64,000 nt of DNA from RGDT01 sp964630925 (GTDB taxonomy: Bacteria > Planctomycetota > Planctomycetia > Gemmatales > Gemmataceae): positions 1-64,000 of the forward strand of contig CAZVZK010000016.1 of the NCBI GenBank assembly GCA_964630925.1. The letters are read 5' to 3'. The notes below the pieces were generated by a model that was not told the DNA's origin, searched no databases, and saw nothing but the letters and a program-made list of their open reading frames with translations. Made by a program: the position numbers and the translations under genes. Shown one piece after another: positions 51,354 through 59,602 of this stretch (its first letter is position 1; each line of letters begins with the position of its first letter).

Positions 51354-52850
51354 TCACACCCCCTGCGCCGAGTCCCCGCGCTTCCCCGACGACGCCGACT
51401 GAGCCCTGCCCTCCTGCAGCCACGCACGCAGCGCCCCGATCGTCTCGCGCTGCGACACCGACAAAGGCACCTGCCGCCCCAGGCTCGCCGACACGTCCGC
51501 CGTCGTGAACTCGCGCCCCTCGCTGAACCCCACGTACATCGCGTCGATGATCGCCTGCTCCAGCTCCGCCCCCGTGTACCCCTCCGACTCCTTCACCAAC
51601 TGGCCGATGTCGAACCCCTCCGCGGATCGCTTCCGCTTCGTCAGGTGGACCGTGAAGATCTCGCGCCTCTCGACCCCCGACGGCAGGTCCAGGAAGAAGA
51701 TCTCGTCGAACCGCCCCTTCCGCAGCAGCTCCGGCGGCAGGTGCGCGATGGAATTCGCCGTCGCCACGACGAACACCGGCGCCGTCTTCTCCTGCATCCA
51801 CGTCAGCAGGCTCCCGAACACCCGCGTGCTCGTCCCGCTGTCCAACCCGCCGTGCGCCAGCGCCTTATCCACCTCGTCGATCCACAACAGCGCCGGCGCC
51901 GCCGACTCCGCCAGGCGCAACGCCCGCCGCGTCCGCTCCTCCGACTCCCCCACCAGCGACCCGAACAGCGCCCCCGCGTCCAGCCGGAACAGCGGCAGCC
52001 GCCAGAGCCCGCCGATCATCTTCGCCACCAGGCTCTTGCCCGTGCCGGGGATGCCGATGAGCGCGATCCCTTTGGGCGCCGGCAGCCCGTACGCACGCGC
52101 CTCATTCGTGAACGCCCGCTCGCGTAGCCGCAGCCACTGCTTCAGCGCCTCCAGGCCGCCCACGTCCTCCATCGTCTGCGTCGGCGGGTAGAACTCCAGC
52201 GCCTCGCTCTCGCGGATGAGCTGCCGCTTCTCCTCCGTCACCAGGTCGATGTCCCGGTCGTCCAGCACGCCGTCGGCCACGATGGCCTTGGCGAACACCC
52301 GCTGCGCCTGCGCCGCCGTCAGCCCCAGCGCCGCCTGGATCAGCTTCTCGCGGCCCTGCGGCGACAGCTCGACACGCACCCCCGGCGTCCGCGTCAGCCG
52401 GTCCAGCACCGCCTCCAGCTCCACCGCCGACGGAGGCATCAACGGCATCAGCACCGCCTCGTCCTTCAGCTCCTCCGGCACCTTGGCGCCCGGCGACGTG
52501 ACGATGATCGACTTCTTCGAGAACTTCAGCCGCTGCGCCAGCGACCGCAGCTTCCGCTTCACCGTGGGCACGCCCCAGTGCTCGTGGAAGTCCTTGAGGA
52601 CGAACAGCACGTCGCCCTCGATGACGTCCACCTGCTCCAGCGCCGCCATCGGGTCGCGGGCCACCGGCGCGATGACCCCCGGCGTCAGGGCCACGAACCC
52701 CTCGGCGGAGTCCCAGGCGAGGGCGACGCGGCGCGGCGGGTCGCACACCGCACGCACCGACTGTAGCGCGCGGTCCTCCTCCGCCGTCACCAGCACGATC
52801 AGCGTGCAGCGTGCCCGCAGGTACAGGTCAAGCTGCTGCTCGAAGGTCAC
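51354..52850 (-). CDS. AAA+ ATPase (Ycf46/FtsH-like) ending the moxR operon
   Basis: 498 residues from a GTG at 52850 whose codon overlaps the preceding stop (GTGA), implying coupling. An N-terminal ~220-residue domain precedes the AAA module: Walker A I-G-I-P-G-T-G-K-S near residue 275, Walker B A-L-L-W-I-D-E-V-D, and A-T-A-N-S-I-A-H-L-P-P-E-L-L-R-K-G-R-F-D. There is no membrane helix and no HExxH, so it is not FtsH. The fold resembles cyanobacterial Ycf46. Likely a remodelling ATPase. Confidence 0.9.
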   Translation of the reverse strand: MTFEQQLDLYLRARCTLIVLVTAEEDRALQSVRAVCDPPRRVALAWDSAEGFVALTPGVIAPVARDPMAALEQVDVIEGDVLFVLKDFHEHWGVPTVKRKLRSLAQRLKFSKKSIIVTSPGAKVPEELKDEAVLMPLMPPSAVELEAVLDRLTRTPGVRVELSPQGREKLIQAALGLTAAQAQRVFAKAIVADGVLDDRDIDLVTEEKRQLIRESEALEFYPPTQTMEDVGGLEALKQWLRLRERAFTNEARAYGLPAPKGIALIGIPGTGKSLVAKMIGGLWRLPLFRLDAGALFGSLVGESEERTRRALRLAESAAPALLWIDEVDKALAHGGLDSGTSTRVFGSLLTWMQEKTAPVFVVATANSIAHLPPELLRKGRFDEIFFLDLPSGVERREIFTVHLTKRKRSAEGFDIGQLVKESEGYTGAELEQAIIDAMYVGFSEGREFTTADVSASLGRQVPLSVSQRETIGALRAWLQEGRAQSASSGKRGDSAQGV

Positions 52851-55021
52851 CGCGCCGCCTCCAGCTCGGCGACGCGCGCCGCCGCCCCGGCCAGCTCCTC
52901 CGCCGTCGCCGCCCCACCGTACCGCGCGCGGTAGTACGCCGCCACCACCTCGGCGGGGATGCCGGCCACGGCCACAGGCAGGCTCAGGGCGGCGCGGGCG
53001 GCCACCTCGCCGGGCACCTCCCCCGGCCCCGGCTCCAGGCCGAAGCGCCGCAGCGCCCGCAGGAGCCGCCGGTACAGCGACGCCGGGCCGGGGGCCGCCG
53101 CCCGCGCCTTCGCACTTGGGTAGAGGCGACGCAGGGCGACGAAGACGAGCAGGGCCACGACGCCCGTCAGCGCCGGACCCACCCAGGGCCAGTACTCGCC
53201 GCCGGCGATCTGCTCGATGATCCGCGCCTGCTGCTGCGCGTTGTAGCCGACGATCAGCTCGCGCCACAGCTCCTGGCTGCCCTGCTGCTGCCACTGCCAC
53301 CAGCGGATCAGCAGCGGCGGGCCGGGGGCGTCGGAGTCCGGCGTCGGGTCCAGGGACAGCCACTCGTGGCCGGCGCCTGCCTCGGCCGGGACCAGCGCCT
53401 CCACCCAGGCGTGGGCGGCGCTCTGCCGCACCACGTACTTGCCGGGGCCCGTGCGCTCCGCCCCCCGGTACCCCTTGATGATGCGTGCGGGGATCCCGGC
53501 GGCCCGCAGCAGCAGGCACAGCGCCGAGGCGTGCTTCTCACAAGGCCCGCGGCGCACGCGCAGGATGAAGTCCAGCGTGGGGTCCGAGCCGGGGATGGGG
53601 CGCTCCGACTCCAGCGAGTAGGTGAACTCCCCCGAGTGGGCGATGTGCCCCGCCACCAGCCCGGCCACCCGCGCCCACCGCGACGGCGGGTACTCGATGG
53701 GCGAATCCCGCGCCGGCCCGGCGATGGCCTCGTCCCCCCTGGCGAGGTGGACCAGCAGGGCGCGCGTCACCTCCTCCATCCCGGCGGGCAGGGGGGTGAA
53801 GTACGGCTGCAGGTAGCGGTCGGAGACCCGCGTCGCCGCCGTGCGGGCCGGCACGAGCGGCGGGAGGACGTGCTGCTCGTAGCGGTACTCGTTGAGGGCC
53901 AGGAACGTCGTCCCGAGCACCGTCCCCCCCGCCTCGTGGAAGAGGCGGGGCTGGCTGGGGGTGTCGCCGATCACCCGGATCGGCAGCGGCCCACGGGATC
54001 CCGCGAGGAGGCGCGGCGGGTCCACCAGGAACAGGCCGCCGGCGCGGCGCGGGACGCGGAACTGGCAGACGATCGCGTCGCCGCCGAGGTCCAGGAACGG
54101 CTGCGCGTGAGGCGACCCGGCGCCGATTCGGCCGGACAGCTCGGAGCGCCAGGCGCCGCCCTCCTCGTACCGGTCCAGCACCGCGCCGCGGAAGCGCACC
54201 CCGCCGGGCAGCGCATCGACGGGCTGCCCCAGACGCGTCTGCACGTCCACCCAGAACGCCGGCGTGTCGTCCGGCACCAGGGCCCCGCCCCCACCCAGGT
54301 CGATCCCCTCGCTGAACCCCGTGCGGGCCTGCGCCTGCGGCCCCTGCCGCATCCCGAAGCGCGTCAGCGGGTCCCAGTCGGGCTGCTCGGCCCGCGGCGT
54401 CAGCAGGAACAGCCCCAGCCCCAGCAGGCCACACCCCAGGCCCCAGAACGCCGCCGGGGCCAGCCGCCCCGGCGGCGGGGGCGGCGGGTCCGGCTCCGGC
54501 ACCAGGGCCGACCGCAGCGACCACTCGTGCTTCTCGTGCGCCGCCAGAGCGCACACCGCCGCCGCGAGGTACGCGAACAACGCCGGCGCGAACAGCGTGT
54601 TGGTCGCCAAGACGCACCCCAGGCACACCTGCACCAGCCCCAGCCCCTGGAGGAACCAGAAGTCGGCGGGCGAGCGGGGCCTGAAGATGCGCACGCACAC
54701 CAGCGCCATCAGCACCGGCCCGAGGTACGGCACCACCGCCGACAGGAGGGGGACGTCCACCGCCCAGGCGTCCGCCCCGCCCGAGCGCATGTAGATCCAC
54801 ACGCCCGCCCCGACGGCGATCAGCAGGCCGAGGACGTTCGCCCCCCACTCCGCCAGCACCAGCCGGCCCGCGAAGCGGTGTGCCGTCATCAGCAGCGCCA
54901 GGTAGACGACCAGGCCCAGCGGCAGCCAGGGCAGGAACTCCAGCGAGCCGACCGTGAGGCACACCCCGGCCAGCCCGAGGGCCAGGAAGTGCAACGGCCT
55001 GTGCGTGCGGTCCGGCTGCAT
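52847..55021 (-). CDS. Transglutaminase-like membrane protein (TgpA type)
   Basis: 724 residues from the ATG at 55021. About six to seven membrane helices occupy residues 10-220, followed by a periplasmic domain with the transglutaminase core. Catalytic Cys is in R-G-P-C-E-K-H-A-S-A-L, His in S-A-A-H-A-W-V-E-A and Asp in L-S-L-D-P-T-P. One more membrane helix lies near residue 640. The start lies two bases after the DUF58 stop, and the end overlaps the AAA gene. This is the standard companion of MoxR and DUF58 proteins. Confidence 0.92.
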   Translation of the reverse strand: MQPDRTHRPLHFLALGLAGVCLTVGSLEFLPWLPLGLVVYLALLMTAHRFAGRLVLAEWGANVLGLLIAVGAGVWIYMRSGGADAWAVDVPLLSAVVPYLGPVLMALVCVRIFRPRSPADFWFLQGLGLVQVCLGCVLATNTLFAPALFAYLAAAVCALAAHEKHEWSLRSALVPEPDPPPPPPGRLAPAAFWGLGCGLLGLGLFLLTPRAEQPDWDPLTRFGMRQGPQAQARTGFSEGIDLGGGGALVPDDTPAFWVDVQTRLGQPVDALPGGVRFRGAVLDRYEEGGAWRSELSGRIGAGSPHAQPFLDLGGDAIVCQFRVPRRAGGLFLVDPPRLLAGSRGPLPIRVIGDTPSQPRLFHEAGGTVLGTTFLALNEYRYEQHVLPPLVPARTAATRVSDRYLQPYFTPLPAGMEEVTRALLVHLARGDEAIAGPARDSPIEYPPSRWARVAGLVAGHIAHSGEFTYSLESERPIPGSDPTLDFILRVRRGPCEKHASALCLLLRAAGIPARIIKGYRGAERTGPGKYVVRQSAAHAWVEALVPAEAGAGHEWLSLDPTPDSDAPGPPLLIRWWQWQQQGSQELWRELIVGYNAQQQARIIEQIAGGEYWPWVGPALTGVVALLVFVALRRLYPSAKARAAAPGPASLYRRLLRALRRFGLEPGPGEVPGEVAARAALSLPVAVAGIPAEVVAAYYRARYGGAATAEELAGAAARVAELEAAR

Positions 55022-55023
55022 GG

Positions 55024-56154
55024 TCAGCCCCCCGGTGGCGGCGTGAAGAAGTCCAGCTCGTGAGGGCGCGATGCGTCCAGCAGCGTCGCCTCCCGCCCGA
55101 GGGCGGCGCCCAGGGCGTCCGGGAGAACGCTCGGGCCGGCGGAGACGGCCAGCACCGCCGCCGTCCGCGGGACGAACGGCCTCAGGGCGGCCGCCGCCGC
55201 GGCGGGCGACGAGGCCCCCGCCTCCGCCGCCGCCAGCGCCGACAGGATGCGCCGCGACAGGTCCGGCCCGGTGAGGCCCTCGATCACCTCCGGCGTCGGC
55301 CCGGCCAGCGCGAAGACGAGCCGGTCGCCGAGCCGCTGACACCACTCCCAGACGAGGGTGGCCGCCAGAGTGACCGCCCGCTCGAACACCTCGCCGGGCT
55401 GGCCCGCCGGGTCGAAGACCAGGACCAGGTCATCCCCCGGAACGTCCTCGAACTCGCGGACCATCAGCTCGCCGCGGCGGGCGCTCGTGCGCCAGTGGAC
55501 CCAGCGTGGGCTGTCGCCGGGCCGGTATGGACGCAGCCCGTGGAAGTCGGCGCGGGCCATCGCGTGCGGCCTGCCCCGATGGCGGGTCCGCTCGCCGCGC
55601 GGGTCGCTGCCCCGCATCAGACGACGCAGCTTATCGCGGGCGATCTTGCCCGGGCGCGGCAGGACGAGCAGGCGCAGGGCCGGGGCCACCTCGGCCACGA
55701 CGCGCACCAGGCCGAACGGGTGGCCGCTCGCCGCACGCACGGGGTCCAGCTCATACCACCCACGCCGCGCCGGGACCACCTCGCAGCGCAGCGCCCGCCG
55801 CCCGTCCGCCTCCAGCGTGCTGACCTGCCAGCCGACGAGGTGGGCCGGCCCGGCCTCCTCGACCCACAGGCCCTTGAGCGGCCCCGTGTGCGTGTTGTGG
55901 ATGCGCAACTCGACGCGGCAACCGGCCCCCGCGTGCATCACGTCGTCGGTCCAGCGCCGGACCTGCAGCGAGCGCAGGCCGCGTCCGGCAGACGCCGCCT
56001 GGAGAAGGAACAGGGCGAACAGCAGGCACCCGAGCAGGGCGACGAGGTTGATGTTGCGCAGGGTGCCGACGAGGAGGAGGACGGCGACGATGCCGAGCCA
56101 GTAGAGGCCCTGCCGGGTGAGGTGCCATCCGGTACGCGAGGGGGACGGGCTCAT
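55024..56154 (-). CDS. DUF58 domain protein
   Basis: 376 residues from the ATG at 56154. Two N-terminal membrane helices (L-Y-W-L-G-I-V-A-V-L-L-L-V-G and L-V-A-L-L-G-C-L-L-F-A-L-F-L-L) are followed by a beta-sandwich and the DUF58 signature L-R-P-Y-R-P-G-D-S-P-R-W-V-H-W-R-T-S-A. The remainder looks like a von Willebrand A fold. It works with MoxR-type ATPases in envelope assembly or stress functions in other bacteria. A palindromic repeat separates it from moxR. Confidence 0.92.
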   Translation of the reverse strand: MSPSPSRTGWHLTRQGLYWLGIVAVLLLVGTLRNINLVALLGCLLFALFLLQAASAGRGLRSLQVRRWTDDVMHAGAGCRVELRIHNTHTGPLKGLWVEEAGPAHLVGWQVSTLEADGRRALRCEVVPARRGWYELDPVRAASGHPFGLVRVVAEVAPALRLLVLPRPGKIARDKLRRLMRGSDPRGERTRHRGRPHAMARADFHGLRPYRPGDSPRWVHWRTSARRGELMVREFEDVPGDDLVLVFDPAGQPGEVFERAVTLAATLVWEWCQRLGDRLVFALAGPTPEVIEGLTGPDLSRRILSALAAAEAGASSPAAAAAALRPFVPRTAAVLAVSAGPSVLPDALGAALGREATLLDASRPHELDFFTPPPGG

Positions 56155-56257
56155 GGTCGGTTCCGGCGACGGGATACCATCGATGTACGCCGGCCGGCGT
56201 ATCCCGGCCAGCGGCCGAACGGGCTGAAGGCGAGCGGCGGGGCGTGTCTTGGGTCGG

Positions 56258-56356
56258 GGCGAGCGGCACGGCGTAAGCGTGCCGTGTCTCCGCCGATGTG
56301 AACGTGACGATCCGGCGCGTGCGCTCACACGGCACGCTCACGCCGTGCCGCTCGCC
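56258..56356. repeat. GGCACGGCGTAAGC palindrome family, copy C (full element)
   Basis: Thirty-base arms at 56258-56287 and 56327-56356 match the arms of copy B. The loop is longer (39 bases), and an extra partial arm GCTGAAGGCGAGCGGC lies outside at 56223-56238, able to pair with the far end. It sits between the moxR and DUF58 genes inside the operon. Confidence 0.85.
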
Positions 56357-56369
56357 TTCAGCAGCCCAC

Positions 56370-57344
56370 TCACCCCGGCAGCGGCACCTGGCGCAGGATC
56401 GCCGCGATGGCCTGCTCCGCCGCGTCGCCGTCCGCCGCACCCCGCGCCCGCCGCACCAGGATGCGGTGCGCCAACACCGGCACCGCGAGCTGCTTCACGT
56501 CCTCCGGCACGACGTACGCCCGCCCCTGGAGGAGCGCCATCGCCTGCGCCGCCCGGTACAGGCCCAGCGCCGCCCGCGTGCTCACCCCCAGCAGGATCTC
56601 CGGCTGGTCGCGCGTCGCCTCGACGATGTCCAGCAGGTAGTCCGCCAGCGAGTCGTCGAACCGCACCTCGCGCACCGTCATCTGCAGCGTCACCACCTCC
56701 TCGGCGTTCACCACCGCCGGCAGCGTCTCCACCGGCTCGCCCGCCCGGTGCCCCGCCAGGATCAGCCTCTCCGCCGGGCGGTCCGGGTAGCCCAGGTGCA
56801 GCCGCACCAGGAAGCGGTCGAGCTGGCTCTCCGGCAGCGGGTACGTCCCCTCGAACTCGTACGGGTTCTGCGTCGCCAGCACGAAGAACGGCGGCCCCAG
56901 CGTGTGCGTCTTGCCGTCCAGCGACACCTGCCGGTCGCTCATCGCCTCCAGGAGGGCCGACTGCGTCCGCGGCGTCGCCCGGTTGATCTCGTCCGCCAGC
57001 ACGACCTGAGTGAAGATCGGCCCCGGCTGGAACACGAACGTCGAGGTCGATTGCTGATAGATCGAGGTCCCCAGGAGGTCGGACGGCAGCAGGTCGGGCG
57101 TGAACTGGATGCGGTGGAACCCGCACCCCAGCGAGCGGGCCAGCGCCTTGGCCAGGAGGGTCTTGCCGATGCCCGGCACGTCCTCCAGAAGCAGATGGCC
57201 CTCGGCCAGGAGGGTGGCGAGGGCCAACTGGATCGCCTGCGGCTTGCCGAGGAAGACGCTCGCGACATTCGCGCGGAGCTTCTCCAACAGGGGCGCCTGC
57301 CGGGCGATCCGCGCGGCGAGTGCGTCGTCGGGTGGTGCTGTCAC
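56370..57344 (-). CDS. MoxR-family AAA+ ATPase
   Basis: 324 residues from the GTG at 57344; the frame stays open further upstream without family similarity, and no ATG is suitably placed. Walker A is L-E-D-V-P-G-I-G-K-T-L-L-A-K, Walker B V-V-L-A-D-E-I-N-R-A, and sensor 1 lies in F-F-V-L-A-T-Q-N-P-Y-E-F-E-G-T-Y-P-L-P-E-S-Q-L-D, all characteristic of MoxR. It probably acts as a chaperone ATPase for the DUF58 and transglutaminase proteins encoded downstream. Confidence 0.93.
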   Translation of the reverse strand: MTAPPDDALAARIARQAPLLEKLRANVASVFLGKPQAIQLALATLLAEGHLLLEDVPGIGKTLLAKALARSLGCGFHRIQFTPDLLPSDLLGTSIYQQSTSTFVFQPGPIFTQVVLADEINRATPRTQSALLEAMSDRQVSLDGKTHTLGPPFFVLATQNPYEFEGTYPLPESQLDRFLVRLHLGYPDRPAERLILAGHRAGEPVETLPAVVNAEEVVTLQMTVREVRFDDSLADYLLDIVEATRDQPEILLGVSTRAALGLYRAAQAMALLQGRAYVVPEDVKQLAVPVLAHRILVRRARGAADGDAAEQAIAAILRQVPLPG

Positions 57345-57473
57345 GGGTGTAGGCTCGACGAGGATGAGGGATGAATGAGATGGCCATTTTACGGTACCGA
57401 TGAGAACCCGGCGAGAGCCGATTGCCGGACGCCTCGCGCCACGTACGCTGACCGTACCCATCGGAGGCCCCGC

Positions 57474-59588
57474 ATGCGTACCCTCCTCCTGTCGGCCCTT
57501 CTCTGCGCCGCGGCCCTGGCCCAGCCGGGGATGTGGCGCACACCCCCGTACGCCCTCTACCTCATCCAGTACCTCGGCAACGACTCGCTCCACAAGGAGC
57601 TGAGGCTCGACGCCGAGCAGAAGCGGAGGGCGGCCAACCTGGCCGCCGGCGCCAACGCCCGCTCCCTCGCCGTCATGACCGGCAAGATGACGGCCACCGA
57701 CCTGCGCAACGAGGTCGAGAAGGACCTGGCCTTCCTCTCCGCCGCCCAGCGCCAGCGCCTCGGCGAGGTCGTCCTGCGGCAGATGGACAACTTCGGCGCC
57801 GGCAAGCACGTCGTGGCCGAGGACAACAACCTCGCCGCGGACCTGGGCCTGACGCCGGCTCAGCGTGCCCGCGTGGCCAAGGAGGCGTTCGCCGACGTCC
57901 TCGACGCGGACCAGAAGAAGAAGTTCGAGAAGATGCGCGGCGCCCCGTTCGCCGGCGTCCTCGCGCCCGCCGGGTCGGCGGTGACGAACACGCCTCCGCC
58001 GCTCCTGCAGTACCTGTCAGCCGCCCCCGTCGTGGCAGAGCTGAAGCTCACCGAGAAGCAGCGGGCGCGGATCGCGGAGATCGCGGAACGCTGGCCCCGC
58101 GTGCCGACGAAGAAGACGAGCATCCCGGAGAACGTCCACGCCAACCTCGTCACCCTTGCCGCCGAATTGGAGAATGAGGCCCGCGCCCTGCTCGACAGGA
58201 AGCAGGCGGCCCGCCTGACGCAGATCCTCCTCCACGCGGAGCGCAGCGGGCTGAGGCGCGAGCGTGACGTGTACACCCTGCCCGGCGTCGCCGCCCACCT
58301 GAAGATCCGCCCCGAGCAGTCGCGGAAGATGGCCGACCTCGTGGCCCGGCGGCAGGCCGGCGTCACGCTGCTCCTCGCCACCGACGACGAGCCCAGGGCC
58401 GTCATGGAGTCGCTGTGGGCGTACCACAACGAGACGATGCGGCAGCTCACGTGCATCCTGGGAGAGACGCAGCGCGACGCGCTCCCCGGCCTGTTCGGCG
58501 ACCCGCCGGCCGGGGAGGTCGAGATCAAGGAGCACCTGCCGCCTTCGCGTGGCCCGGTCACGTTCGGCCGGCAACAGACGTACCTGTACCTGACCGCCCT
58601 CAAGTTCGCCACGGTGCCCGCCCTGCACAAGGAGCTGGGCCTGACCGACGGGCAGGCGGACAGGCTGTCCGAGATGATCCGCAAGACGACGACGGGCCGC
58701 CGCGAGGACGCGGGGCAGGACGCGGCGGCGCGGGCGCGGCTGGCGACGTTCCTCACTCCGGAGCAGGTGAAGCGCCTGGGGCAGGTTACGTTCCAGCAGT
58801 ATGGCAAGCCGGGGGCGGCGATCTCCTTCTCCATCGGGTCGCTCCTCCGCGTCTCGGAGTTCCGCGAGGGCGTCGGCCTGACGCCGGCCCAGCGGAAGAA
58901 GGCCGACGCGCCTTTCGGCCGGCTCAAGCTCGCCGACTTCCTCACCCCGGCGCAGATGGAGAGGTGGAAGGCGATGTGCGGCCCGCCGACGGAGCTGCTC
59001 CTGTCGTCCGCCGACATCAACCGCTTCGCCAGGATCGACCACCCAGAGATCGTCTTCCTCGAACGCTCCGAGGTCCGCGCCGACCTGAAACTCAGCATCG
59101 CCCAGCAGGACGAGCTGGCGGCCATCGGCAAGGCGTACCGCAAGAAGGCGGAGGCCCTCGCCGACGGGCGGCCCGCCGACACGAGCAAAGCGCGGGCGGC
59201 GGCACGCGAGGAGGCGTCGGCGGCCGTCGCCAAGGTCCTCGACGCGGCTCAGACGGCCCGCCTCGCCGAGCTGGGTCTGCGTCGGCTGCGTGTCAAGGGC
59301 GTGAGCGAATTGCTCACGTCCGCCGCCGTCGAGGCCGCCGTCAACCTCTCCGCCGAGCAGAGGAGGAGGCTCGCCGACCTCCACGCCTGGCGGGAGCGTC
59401 TGACGGCGGCCTTGCGCCAGGAGGCGGGGCTCAGCCACGACGACACGCTGCCGCCCGCCGAGGAGGCGGCCGAGTCGGCGATCCGGCGGAACGTGGACCG
59501 GCGGATGGAGGCGCTGCTCGACGCCGGGCAGAAGAAGAAGCTTGATGCGTTACTGGGGCGCCCGTTCAAGGGGTCACTGCCACGCTGA
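57474..59588 (+). CDS. Secreted LTxxQ-like helical repeat protein, paralogue 1
   Basis: 704 residues from the ATG at 57474, with CGGAGG upstream and a signal peptide M-R-T-L-L-L-S-A-L-L-C-A-A-A-L-A. The body is built of repeated helical modules, each with an E-L-x-L-T-x-x-Q-R element (E-L-K-L-T-E-K-Q-R-A-R, G-L-T-P-A-Q-R-A-R) and an L-L-D-x-x-Q-x-x-R-L element about 70 residues later. It closes R-M-E-A-L-L-D-A-G-Q-K-K-K-L-D-A-L-L-G. The LTxxQ pattern recalls Spy/CpxP chaperones, but the protein is far longer. Function unknown. Confidence 0.82.
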   Translation: MRTLLLSALLCAAALAQPGMWRTPPYALYLIQYLGNDSLHKELRLDAEQKRRAANLAAGANARSLAVMTGKMTATDLRNEVEKDLAFLSAAQRQRLGEVVLRQMDNFGAGKHVVAEDNNLAADLGLTPAQRARVAKEAFADVLDADQKKKFEKMRGAPFAGVLAPAGSAVTNTPPPLLQYLSAAPVVAELKLTEKQRARIAEIAERWPRVPTKKTSIPENVHANLVTLAAELENEARALLDRKQAARLTQILLHAERSGLRRERDVYTLPGVAAHLKIRPEQSRKMADLVARRQAGVTLLLATDDEPRAVMESLWAYHNETMRQLTCILGETQRDALPGLFGDPPAGEVEIKEHLPPSRGPVTFGRQQTYLYLTALKFATVPALHKELGLTDGQADRLSEMIRKTTTGRREDAGQDAAARARLATFLTPEQVKRLGQVTFQQYGKPGAAISFSIGSLLRVSEFREGVGLTPAQRKKADAPFGRLKLADFLTPAQMERWKAMCGPPTELLLSSADINRFARIDHPEIVFLERSEVRADLKLSIAQQDELAAIGKAYRKKAEALADGRPADTSKARAAAREEASAAVAKVLDAAQTARLAELGLRRLRVKGVSELLTSAAVEAAVNLSAEQRRRLADLHAWRERLTAALRQEAGLSHDDTLPPAEEAAESAIRRNVDRRMEALLDAGQKKKLDALLGRPFKGSLPR

Positions 59589-59602
59589 CAAGGGGATTTC
59601 CG

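Noticed and set aside
51354..52850. FtsH protease
   Set aside because: The AAA module is similar, but there are no N-terminal membrane helices and no HExxH zinc site.
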